Positions 1 to 6,156 of a stretch of DNA of 8,211 nucleotides are shown here, piece by piece. The notes under the pieces were generated by a model, which had not been told where the DNA came from, did not search any database, and worked only from the letters and a program-made list of their open reading frames with translations. The DNA is from Methanomassiliicoccales archaeon (lineage in GTDB: Archaea > Thermoplasmatota > Thermoplasmata > Sysuiplasmatales > Sysuiplasmataceae). Numbering within the stretch: the stretch's first letter is position 1; each line of letters begins with the position of its first letter. The position numbers and the translations under genes are program-made. The stretch covers positions 1 through 8,211 of the forward strand of contig DAHXLZ010000119.1 in assembly GCA_027365715.1 (NCBI GenBank), in the 5' to 3' direction.

Positions 1-761
1 TTTGATATAACCCTCTCGCCAAGAGCCACTCTGATGTCTGTGTGCCTTCTGTACTTCTCCAGTCCCTCCATATTTTCAGGATGGATTGGCTCTTCAGCGA
101 ACAGCGGATTAAATGGTTCAAGCGCCTTTGCGATCCTTATCGCCGAATTCGGATTGAATCGACCGTGATGTTCGATCATCAGATCGACATTATCCCCTGC
201 CGCGTTTCTGACAGCTTCAAGGCGTGCGACAGCCATGCGTATCCCTTCTTCATCTATCCAGTCGAAATACGGGCCGAAAATGTCAAATTTCAGACCTGTG
301 TAACCGCGTTTTACAGTCTGTTTCGCACTCTTTGCCCACTCTTCGGGTGTAACGCAGTTGCTGTACCACCCGTTGGCATAAACACGGACGCTGTCCCTGA
401 ATTTTCCGCCCGTGAGTTTGTGGATCGGTGCACCAAGACTCTTGCCGATTATGTCCCAGCATGCAATGTCGAATGCACTGAGTGCCGTAGTGCTCTCAAA
501 TGATTCTGAAAGGTAGAAGTCATTTCTGTACCAGTCCCACCTGTTTCGTTCGACATCGAACGGATCCCTCCCTTTATACAGCCTTCCAACCTCGTTCAGA
601 GAGGCGACTACCGGCTGTACCCTGAGCGTCGGCACTGCCTCGCCGTAGCCGACGACGCCATCCGATGTAGTGAGTTTGAGTATAATCGCCGATGATGCCC
701 AGGTCTGTCCCTTTGCAACTTCCTTTCCGAGCTGATAAATTTCAAAATCGGTTATTCGCAT
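1..761 (-). CDS. Sugar-acid dehydratase, mandelate racemase/muconate lactonizing enzyme family (partial, C-terminus beyond window)
   Basis: The minus strand is open from an ATG at 761 to the left edge, giving 253 residues and no stop. It is an enolase-superfamily protein: an N-terminal capping domain (about 1-125), then the start of the TIM barrel. The barrel shows K158-F-D160, the metal-ligand candidates E197, E223 (in EEP) and E249 (in GER), and H199 in the E-H-H-G-R motif. The 26/26 spacing of the three acids and the acid-x-His-Gly-Arg pattern match D-galactonate dehydratase (D183/H185/E209/E235 in E. coli). Such enzymes dehydrate aldonic acids (gluconate, galactonate, xylonate or arabinonate) to 2-keto-3-deoxy acids; in thermoacidophilic archaea this feeds the non-phosphorylative Entner-Doudoroff pathway. 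The exact substrate cannot be told, partly because the later catalytic His/Asp residues lie outside the window. There is no Shine-Dalgarno site before the ATG but a TATA-like box at -20 to -27, which suggests a leaderless mRNA. Confidence 0.88.
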   Translation of the reverse strand, partial: MRITDFEIYQLGKEVAKGQTWASSAIILKLTTSDGVVGYGEAVPTLRVQPVVASLNEVGRLYKGRDPFDVERNRWDWYRNDFYLSESFESTTALSAFDIACWDIIGKSLGAPIHKLTGGKFRDSVRVYANGWYSNCVTPEEWAKSAKQTVKRGYTGLKFDIFGPYFDWIDEEGIRMAVARLEAVRNAAGDNVDLMIEHHGRFNPNSAIRIAKALEPFNPLFAEEPIHPENMEGLEKYRRHTDIRVALGERVIS

Positions 762-780
762 AGGCTGTTATAGCCGTATG

Positions 781-788
781 ATAATAAA
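781..788 (-). promoter_or_regulatory. TATA-like box of the sugar-acid dehydratase gene
   Basis: On the minus strand the box reads TTTATTAT and lies 20-27 nt upstream of the ATG at 761. This spacing would start transcription at or very near the start codon. The absence of a GG-rich ribosome site between box and ATG fits a leaderless transcript. Confidence 0.5.
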
Positions 789-797
789 GTGTTTTGG

Positions 798-808
798 AAA
801 ACAAAAAG
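798..808 (-). terminator. Possible T-rich terminator after the thrC-hom operon
   Basis: The minus strand reads CTTTTTGTTTT about 100 nt downstream of the hom stop and just before the dehydratase promoter. Archaeal RNA polymerase terminates at oligo-T stretches without needing a hairpin. Position and composition fit, but there is no other support. Confidence 0.35.
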
Positions 809-908
809 TCCCGGTGGCATTTTCGCGTCCTTTCTCTCAATTACTGCAGGTTCAGATGTGCACTCATTGCATGCAAAGTCATATTTCCTCTCACGGCAGC
901 CACCACGT

Positions 909-1952
909 CTAAGATTCCACAGCCTTCCTGCTGTCAACAGCGTCACGCAGTATGCTTAGAATGTCCCTGAGCATTGCCTGGGCCGTGCTGGCGCCTCCAG
1001 CACCGGCACCAGTGAGTGTAACAGGGCCTGCAAACTCAGTATAGTAGGTAAGGGCGTTGAGAGATCCCTGGACATTCAGAACGTCTTCCACTTCGATCTC
1101 TTCCGGCTTGACAATTGCCTTTTCGGTTACAGATCCGATAAGTCTTATGACTTTGCCGTGCCTCCTGGCAGCATCTGTGTCCGCTGCAGTCAGGCCGCCG
1201 ATGCCTGTAATGCCGACATCACTCAGGTTAATCTCTCGGCCCATCACCCAGTTGGCAAGAATTACCAGCTTTGCCGCCGTATCAAAACCCCTGATATCGT
1301 TTGAAGGATCTGCCTCAGCATATCCCAGCTTCCCGGCTTCATCGAGAACAGATTGAATCGATTTGCCTTTTTCCATCCCGGTAAGCACAAAATTGGTCGT
1401 GCCGTTAAGCACCCCTCTCAACGAAGTGATTTTCTGCGGATAAAGGCAATCCCTTCCGAAATCCAGAAATGGTGTTCCGCCTCCCACTGTTGCGCCGAAT
1501 TTGAGGCGGGTGCCGTGTTTTCTGGAAAGCTCCAGCAATTCAACCATGTGCAATGCCATTGCCCCCTTGCTCGCGGTGACGTAATGCATATGATTTTGCA
1601 TGGCGCTGCGAATGCATTGATTGGTTGGTTCACCGTCAGCATAATTTGTAGGCATGCAGTCGATTACGATGTCGGCTTCAGAGTTTCTGACGAGTTCCAG
1701 CGCAGTCCCACCGCCAACATAGCCATCTTTTGAACAAAGTTTGTCTGCCTGTTTTGCCTCCAGCACCTCAGTCAAACTCAGACCCGACTGCGAATATAAA
1801 AAGCCCTTTGAGTCGGCAATGCCGGCAATTTCAAGGATTCCGCGCGGAAGCATGCCTGCTGCTTCCTGACGATGCAGGAGCGAGAGCAGCGACGTGCCAA
1901 CTTCACCTAATCCAAGTATAACAAATTTCAGCGGGAACACCCCTCTATTCAA
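909..1952 (-). CDS. hom: Homoserine dehydrogenase
   Basis: A 347-residue protein that reduces aspartate-4-semialdehyde to homoserine with NAD(P)H, the branch point to threonine (and methionine). The N-terminal Rossmann fold carries GLGEVG at 14-19. TASKGA at 126-131 supplies the conserved Lys129. The catalytic domain has NGTTNF (183-188) and the family signature around 211-228: E213, D219, D224 and K228 align by spacing with E208, D214, D219 and K223 of yeast homoserine dehydrogenase, the last two being catalytic. There is no C-terminal ACT domain and no fused aspartokinase, so allosteric control by threonine through ACT is not expected. The TTG start at 1952-1950 overlaps the TGA of thrC (1951-1949), pointing to translational coupling. 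A GTG four codons in (1940-1938) is an alternative start, and no clear Shine-Dalgarno site separates the two. Confidence 0.95.
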   Translation of the reverse strand: MNRGVFPLKFVILGLGEVGTSLLSLLHRQEAAGMLPRGILEIAGIADSKGFLYSQSGLSLTEVLEAKQADKLCSKDGYVGGGTALELVRNSEADIVIDCMPTNYADGEPTNQCIRSAMQNHMHYVTASKGAMALHMVELLELSRKHGTRLKFGATVGGGTPFLDFGRDCLYPQKITSLRGVLNGTTNFVLTGMEKGKSIQSVLDEAGKLGYAEADPSNDIRGFDTAAKLVILANWVMGREINLSDVGITGIGGLTAADTDAARRHGKVIRLIGSVTEKAIVKPEEIEVEDVLNVQGSLNALTYYTEFAGPVTLTGAGAGGASTAQAMLRDILSILRDAVDSRKAVES

Positions 1953-3169
1953 ATAGTGCCAATCAAGGCAGAGAGTTCTTCAATAGTAGTGACTGGAGAT
2001 GTTGTGAATTCAGTGTCTGAGTCTATGTCCTTGAGACCGTTTCCCGTGGCTACACAGACGACGGTCTCACCCTTCTTGATCGTGCCATTCGCCACAACCT
2101 TTCTGACAGCAGCCACTGTGGATGCACTTGCAAGCTCTATCAGTATTCCTTCCGTCTCAGAGAGGAGTTTTCTCGCACTCCTTATTTCACCATCGGTGAC
2201 AGAAACCGCCGTGCCGCCCGATTCACGGATTGCCGCGAGTGCCCTCTTCCAGTTGGCCGGCTTACCAATCCTAATGGCAGTGGCATCCGTTTCGGGAGTG
2301 TTGACAAATTCCACCGTGCTGCTATTCTTCTCAAAAGCATGTACAATTGGCGATGCACCTGATGCCTGGACACCAATCATCCTCGGCAGTGAAGAAATAA
2401 CACCCATCCGCCTGAACTCGTTGAAACCCCTCCAGTAAGATGATATGTTGCCGCCATTACCAACTGGTATCACGAGCCAGTCCGGAGCAGATGAAAGCTG
2501 GTCGCATACCTCGAACGCGCCCGTCTTCTGTCCCTCGATTCTGAAAGGATTAATCGAGTTCATTATCGCGACGCCGCTGATAACCGATGCCTGCTTGACA
2601 AGTTCGAGTGCCCTGTCGAAATTTCCGTTGACCTCTGCGATAGTTGCGCCGTAGGCGGCGCACTGTCTCAGCTTCACCCTTGCAACCTTTCCCTTTGGCA
2701 CAAGCACAACGGAAGGTATTTTTGCCTTCGCGCAGTACGCGGCCATTGAAGATGCAGTATTGCCTGTTGAAGCGCATACTGCCACTTTTGTACCATAAGC
2801 CTTTGCGGCCGTAAGAGCAACACTCATGCCGCGGTCCTTGAATGAGCCTGTTGGATTCTTTCCTTCATTCTTTATGAAAAGTTCATCTACACCAATCGCG
2901 CCTGCAATACCCTCTGAATAGTGCAACGGCGTACCGCCTTCAGAAAGAGAAACTATCCCGCCTTCCTCAATTTGCGGGAGCATCGCGGCATAACGCCACA
3001 TGGTGAAATCCTGCGGAGGTGGAAGAAGGCTTCCCACACTCACACCCTTTTCGGCGACCCATTCAAGAAGGTCGCCGCACGATTTGCAGCTCAGATCGGG
3101 CATTAAATCTGATTCAAAGCCCGCAGAGCAGCCGACACATCTGAACTTCGTTAAATCACCCGGACCCAT
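1949..3169 (-). CDS. thrC: Threonine synthase (PLP-dependent)
   Basis: Converts O-phosphohomoserine to threonine with pyridoxal phosphate; first gene of a thrC-hom operon. The 406-residue form chosen here begins at the ATG at 3169. An upstream in-frame ATG at 3181 adds four residues, but the TATA-like box at 3189-3196 sits only 8-15 nt before it, and 20-27 nt before the 3169 ATG. In the 406-residue numbering, an N-terminal zinc ribbon has Cys11/14/28/31, usual for this family. The PLP lysine is K111 in TGSFKDRG, STGNTASS is at 134-141, the phosphate-binding glycine loop GNGGN is at 237-241, and T375 in VATGNG is the likely contact to the PLP pyridine nitrogen. The stretch EGILIELASAS (340-350) has Leu where most relatives have Pro (EPASA). 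Cysteate synthase is a paralogue, but linkage to hom favours threonine synthase. Confidence 0.95.
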   Translation of the reverse strand: MGPGDLTKFRCVGCSAGFESDLMPDLSCKSCGDLLEWVAEKGVSVGSLLPPPQDFTMWRYAAMLPQIEEGGIVSLSEGGTPLHYSEGIAGAIGVDELFIKNEGKNPTGSFKDRGMSVALTAAKAYGTKVAVCASTGNTASSMAAYCAKAKIPSVVLVPKGKVARVKLRQCAAYGATIAEVNGNFDRALELVKQASVISGVAIMNSINPFRIEGQKTGAFEVCDQLSSAPDWLVIPVGNGGNISSYWRGFNEFRRMGVISSLPRMIGVQASGASPIVHAFEKNSSTVEFVNTPETDATAIRIGKPANWKRALAAIRESGGTAVSVTDGEIRSARKLLSETEGILIELASASTVAAVRKVVANGTIKKGETVVCVATGNGLKDIDSDTEFTTSPVTTIEELSALIGTI

Positions 3170-3188
3170 GGGCTGAAACATTTCAGGA

Positions 3189-3196
3189 CTTTAAAG
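3189..3196 (-). promoter_or_regulatory. TATA-like box of the thrC-hom operon
   Basis: The palindromic octamer CTTTAAAG reads identically on both strands. It lies 20-27 nt upstream of the ATG at 3169, the same distance as the box of the dehydratase gene. No ribosome-binding site lies in between, so thrC is probably expressed from a leaderless transcript starting near 3169. Confidence 0.5.
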
Positions 3197-3558
3197 ATTG
3201 GTAATTGAAAGTAATCAGATAGAGCCTGATCCCGGCGTCAACGGATCGGCGCTTCAGCTGTGTGTGGGCCAAAAAATGAAGAACAGAGCACGCTCCTGCC
3301 GTGCAGACACACGCCTGTTAAAGCTATGCCGTAAACCAGCACAAATCGAGTAATCAACTTTGAACTGCTTGAAATGAGAAAAGACATTTTGACCGTCCAT
3401 CGTCATAGACGCTCGAATTTACTGAATCTATCGGGAGAAATCCTTGCTGAGACTGCAACGCGACCTGTACACGGGCGCGATCTCGTGCATGAACTGAAAC
3501 TCTGCATTAAATTCCGGCAGGAGCCACCACGAGTCGAAGACTGCGGCTGCGTGTTCAA
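3197..3558. other. Intergenic stretch without a convincing gene
   Basis: This 362-bp gap separates the divergent thrC and hydrolase promoters and is by far the longest non-coding stretch here. I see no tRNA T-arm, no SRP or RNase P signature, no repeat array and no strong hairpin; only GATCC (3228-3232) and GGATC (3243-3247) can pair around a 10-nt loop. A 63-codon ORF at 3374-3565 on the plus strand lacks a TATA box and ribosome site, ends inside the hydrolase promoter and resembles no family I know. On the minus strand 3431-3568 is open for 46 codons without a normal start. The gap may hold regulatory sequence, an unrecognised small RNA or gene remnants. Confidence 0.5.
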
Positions 3559-3566
3559 TTATTAAT
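3559..3566 (+). promoter_or_regulatory. TATA-like box of the hydrolase/cis-prenyltransferase operon
   Basis: TTATTAAT lies in an AT-rich run (about 3557-3569), 20-27 nt before the ATG at 3586. This repeats the spacing seen for the dehydratase and thrC genes. It would place the transcript 5' end at or close to that ATG and exclude the upstream TTG at 3580. Confidence 0.5.
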
Positions 3567-3585
3567 AATCAGGATACATTTGTCC

Positions 3586-4293
3586 ATGGCATGGTGTGCA
3601 AATATGGTCAAACTGACATGGTTGGGGCATTCGGCATTTCTGCTTGAAGGGAATAACAGGATACTGTTCGATCCATTCATATCTGGTAACCCTGTCGCAA
3701 AGGCAAAACCTTCTGAGATTAAGGCAGATGTTATTTGCGTCTCACACGGTCATGGTGACCATGTGGGCGATTCTGTCGAAATCGCAAAGCAGAACAGGAT
3801 ACCGATTGCTGCGGTATATGAGCTGGCAGTGAGATTCGACTCCAGGGGAGCAAAAGTCGAACAGCTGAACATTGGCGGAGGCGTACGCATAGCGGACAGC
3901 GAGGTGAGAATGGTGAATGCCATTCACTCGTCAGATGTTTTCGAAGGCGACAATCTGGTTACCGGTGGCACTCCGGCCGGGTTTGTTGTCGACAGTGGCG
4001 TTCTGGTTTACCATGCCGGTGATACGGGTTACTTCGGCGACATGAAATGGATAGGTGAATTTTACAGGCCGAAGGTGGCACTTCTTCCGATTGGCGACAG
4101 ATTTACAATGGGAATCCGGGAGGCTGCGTATGCGGCATCTGTCCTCCAGGCTGAGATTGTGGTGCCGATGCACTACGGCACCTTTCCTGCGATTCAGCAG
4201 GATCCTGCAAAATTTGAAGCAGAAGTGAAAAAACTCACTTCAGGGAAGGTAAGGACAAGGGTAATGAAAGTGAACGAGACAATTGAAATCTGA
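3586..4293 (+). CDS. UPF0173-family metal-dependent hydrolase (metallo-beta-lactamase fold)
   Basis: A 235-residue protein. After LTWLGHSAFLLE (with H15), the hallmark SHGHGDH supplies His54, His56, Asp58 and His59; further metal-ligand candidates are His114 (AIHSS), Asp146 (HAGDTGY) and His196 (MHYGTF). This full ligand set implies an active binuclear metal site. UPF0173 proteins (for example YtkL and TM1162) are widespread, cytosolic and of unproven substrate; the fold is related to N-acylphosphatidylethanolamine phospholipase D and to UlaG-type enzymes. There is no signal peptide. The ATG at 3586 was chosen because a TATA-like box lies 20-27 nt upstream. The ATG at 3604 gives the more typical family N-terminus (MVKLTWLGHS), with a weak GGTG seven nt upstream, and is a serious alternative. 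It is the first gene of an operon with the prenyltransferase 10 nt downstream. Confidence 0.88.
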   Translation: MAWCANMVKLTWLGHSAFLLEGNNRILFDPFISGNPVAKAKPSEIKADVICVSHGHGDHVGDSVEIAKQNRIPIAAVYELAVRFDSRGAKVEQLNIGGGVRIADSEVRMVNAIHSSDVFEGDNLVTGGTPAGFVVDSGVLVYHAGDTGYFGDMKWIGEFYRPKVALLPIGDRFTMGIREAAYAASVLQAEIVVPMHYGTFPAIQQDPAKFEAEVKKLTSGKVRTRVMKVNETIEI

Positions 4294-4303
4294 AAGGTTA
4301 CAG

Positions 4304-5119
4304 ATGAAGGATAACGGGAAGAAGGCCGAGACATCCACGGCTGCAGGCATTGCGAAAGCAATAGCTGACACTGCTTATGGCGCATATGAAAAGAGGCTGC
4401 TCACTGAGGTGAGACTTTATCCAACTCCGGGTCACGTTGCAGTTATCATGGATGGCAACAGGAGATATGCTCGTGAAATGGAACTGATGCCCGGCGAGGG
4501 TCATGAAAAGGGTAAGAACAAGCTCGAGCAGATGCTGGACTGGTGCCTTCTTCTGGACATCAAGGTACTCACGGTTTACGCATTTTCAACAGAAAACATG
4601 AATCGTAACAGCGAAGAGGTGGAAACGCTGATGCGCATGTTTGAGGAAAATTTCAGAAAGGTGGGTGATGACGAGAGGGTGCATAAACACAGGATCAGGA
4701 TCAAGGCCATAGGTCAGATTGAGATTTTGCCAGACTCCGTGCAGAAGGCTATTAAATACGCCGAAGACAGGACCAGGAACTATACTGATTACACATACAA
4801 CATAGCCGTGGCGTACGGAAGCAGGCAGGAAATGCTTTCGGCAATAAGGAAAATAGCCAGTGGCGCAAAGAGCGGTGAGATAAGAGTCGAAGAAATAGAT
4901 GAGAAGCTTGTTTCCAGATATCTGTACACAGATGGTATGCCGGACCCGGATCTCGTACTCAGGACTTCCGGTGAAGAACGCATTTCCAACTTTCTGCTCT
5001 GGCAGACGGCATACAGTGAGCTTTACTTCAGCGATGTCTACTGGCCCACTTTCAGCTTCCTTGACTTCCTGCGCGCCATCCGATCATTTCAGCTTAGAAA
5101 GAGACGCTTCGGCGAGTGA
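4304..5119 (+). CDS. uppS: Cis-prenyltransferase (polyprenyl diphosphate synthase, UppS/DHDDS family)
   Basis: A 271-residue enzyme that adds isopentenyl diphosphate in cis to an allylic primer (in archaea probably geranylgeranyl diphosphate) to make the polyprenyl diphosphate precursor of the membrane glycan carrier used in glycosylation. In this numbering, HVAVIMDGNRR (44-54) contains the catalytic Asp50. FSTENMNR (94-101) corresponds to FSSENWNR of E. coli UppS, AYGSRQE is at 170-176, and DPDLVLRTSGEERISNF (214-230) is the C-terminal diphosphate and IPP site. About 40 residues of mostly helical extension precede the core, as in archaeal relatives. An in-frame TTG at 4283 lies inside the hydrolase gene; the ATG at 4304 is preferred because AAAGGT precedes it by about 5 nt. 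It is co-transcribed with the hydrolase, and its stop directly abuts the stop of the convergent glycosylase gene. Confidence 0.95.
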   Translation: MKDNGKKAETSTAAGIAKAIADTAYGAYEKRLLTEVRLYPTPGHVAVIMDGNRRYAREMELMPGEGHEKGKNKLEQMLDWCLLLDIKVLTVYAFSTENMNRNSEEVETLMRMFEENFRKVGDDERVHKHRIRIKAIGQIEILPDSVQKAIKYAEDRTRNYTDYTYNIAVAYGSRQEMLSAIRKIASGAKSGEIRVEEIDEKLVSRYLYTDGMPDPDLVLRTSGEERISNFLLWQTAYSELYFSDVYWPTFSFLDFLRAIRSFQLRKRRFGE

Positions 5120-5128
5120 TTATTTTTC
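5120..5128 (+). terminator. Possible T-rich terminator after the prenyltransferase gene
   Basis: Immediately after the TGA at 5117-5119 the plus strand reads TTATTTTTC, an oligo-T stretch of the kind that ends transcription in archaea. The same bases encode the last codons and stop of the opposing glycosylase. No matching T-run is visible just past the glycosylase stop on the minus strand. Confidence 0.4.
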
Positions 5129-6043
5129 CCCTGCAATGATTTCCTTGAGCCTTGAACCGTAGAAAAGGTACTCCTGAGCGTAACCGGCAAACCTTCCAAA
5201 ATGAGTTGCTGCCCATTCCCTGACCTTCTGCTCGGATATGTTCGTGCCTTTGAAATAAAGCATTTCAACACCTCTCTTCACCCATCTGTCGACAGGAAAT
5301 GCCTCCAGTTTATCCATTGAGAAAAGCAGAACACAATCTGCTACCTTCGGTCCCACACCATAAAATGAGAGGAGTCTCTCAAAAGCATCTTCATATGACA
5401 GGCGCCTGTAAGATGTGAGCTGTATCTTCTCATCCCTTACCTTGCGGGCGGCCGCTACGATGTATTTAGACCTGAAACCGAGTTTAAGTTTCCTCAGCTC
5501 CAGTTCATCGGCATCTGCGAGAACATCCACACTCGGGAAGGTGTGAAAAACATTACCATCGAATATTATCTCGTCGCCGTAATGACTGGAGAGCCTCTCC
5601 ACATCCCCTTTTATTCTGGGTATGTTGGAGTTTATCGAGCACAGGTATGATATCAGGCATTCCCACGGATCCTGCCTGATTAACCTCAAACCATAATGTC
5701 TTCTGACCGCTTCACTTATGTATCTGTCGGAAGAAATCTCAGCGAGTATCTGATTCACATCATCGCTGAATCTGAACATTTCTCCCAGAACCTTCAGTGT
5801 GCCTGGCCCGTCGGTATACGGGAAGAGCGTCGCAAAAATGGCACTTCCTCTCTGTCTGATTCTGAGTATGTTTCTGCCAGCAACACAATAATATTGACCA
5901 TTTCTCCGGGTCCATCTGAATGCCTGCCCGCATTCTGCACTCTGTTCGAGACTGAATGGCTGGGAGATGTCGATTCTGACTTCATTTACGGCTCCCTCAA
6001 AAACTCGAGGACTGATTTTACCCGAGGCCGAATGCCTGCTCAT
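5120..6043 (-). CDS. ogg: 8-oxoguanine DNA glycosylase/AP lyase, OGG1 type
   Basis: Excises 8-oxoguanine opposite cytosine in base-excision repair. The 307-residue form begins at the ATG at 6043; an ATG at 6055 adds four residues but lies only 12 nt from the TATA-like box. It has the full OGG1 layout: an N-terminal domain with GQAFRW (39-44), then the helix-hairpin-helix domain. In this numbering GVGPKVADC (229-237) holds the Schiff-base Lys233 (human Lys249) and FPVD holds Asp252 (human Asp268). Asn138, Arg143 and Arg191 match human Asn149, Arg154 and Arg204, which read the estranged cytosine; Phe190 replaces the wedge Tyr203. Gln290 and Phe294 match the 8-oxoG-contacting Gln315 and Phe319. 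Human His270 is replaced by Trp254. This is the OGG1 family rather than the shorter archaeal Ogg2 or AGOG. It is transcribed alone, divergently from the thiolase and convergently with uppS. Confidence 0.94.
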   Translation of the reverse strand: MSRHSASGKISPRVFEGAVNEVRIDISQPFSLEQSAECGQAFRWTRRNGQYYCVAGRNILRIRQRGSAIFATLFPYTDGPGTLKVLGEMFRFSDDVNQILAEISSDRYISEAVRRHYGLRLIRQDPWECLISYLCSINSNIPRIKGDVERLSSHYGDEIIFDGNVFHTFPSVDVLADADELELRKLKLGFRSKYIVAAARKVRDEKIQLTSYRRLSYEDAFERLLSFYGVGPKVADCVLLFSMDKLEAFPVDRWVKRGVEMLYFKGTNISEQKVREWAATHFGRFAGYAQEYLFYGSRLKEIIAGEK

Positions 6044-6065
6044 CTGCAAGTCCATGCTACGGGCA

Positions 6066-6074
6066 ATAAATAAA
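6066..6074 (-). promoter_or_regulatory. ogg: TATA-like box of the 8-oxoguanine glycosylase gene
   Basis: On the minus strand TTTATTTAT lies 23-31 nt upstream of the ATG at 6043 but only 11-19 nt upstream of the ATG at 6055. The spacing favours the 6043 start and a leaderless or near-leaderless transcript. There is no ribosome-binding site before either ATG. Confidence 0.45.
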
Positions 6075-6105
6075 GCGAATGGCAGTCACCCGATTCACAC
6101 GTCAG

Positions 6106-6113
6106 TTTAAATC
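6106..6113 (+). promoter_or_regulatory. TATA-like box of the thiolase-DUF35 operon
   Basis: TTTAAATC would start transcription around 6130-6137. That gives a leader of roughly 20-27 nt containing the GGAGG site at 6147-6151. It excludes the in-frame ATG at 6118, which would lie upstream of the transcript. With the glycosylase box about 30 bp away it forms a compact divergent promoter region. Confidence 0.5.
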
Positions 6114-6146
6114 ATAGATGTCATGTCTATATGACGGATGGAAAAA

Positions 6147-6151
6147 GGAGG
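6147..6151 (+). promoter_or_regulatory. Shine-Dalgarno site deciding the thiolase start
   Basis: GGAGG ends 5 nt before the ATG at 6157, the normal spacing. The next in-frame ATG at 6163 is 11 nt away and less likely; the ATG at 6118 lies upstream of this site. Confidence 0.75.
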
Positions 6152-6156
6152 ATGAA

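Noticed and set aside
42..503. 153-codon plus-strand ORF
   Set aside because: It is antisense to the dehydratase, whose motifs with exact metal-ligand spacing leave no doubt about the coding strand.
752..946. 64-codon minus-strand ORF overlapping the end of hom and the start of the dehydratase gene, with a CxxC-like pair
   Set aside because: It overlaps two well-supported genes in another frame, covers the dehydratase promoter and the possible terminator, and has only an isolated Cys pair with no domain context.
1353..1733. 126-codon plus-strand ORF
   Set aside because: Antisense shadow of hom; no recognisable features.
3228..3247. Inverted repeat GATCC/GGATC as a hairpin or operator
   Set aside because: Only five paired bases around a 10-nt loop; expected by chance.
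3374..3565. 63-codon plus-strand ORF in the long intergenic gap
   Set aside because: No TATA box at the right distance, no ribosome site, mixed CGN arginine codons unlike its neighbours, no recognisable domain, and it runs into the hydrolase promoter.
6118..6156. Longer thiolase start at the ATG at 6118
   Set aside because: It would lie upstream of the predicted transcript start, and the GGAGG at 6147-6151 clearly serves the ATG at 6157.
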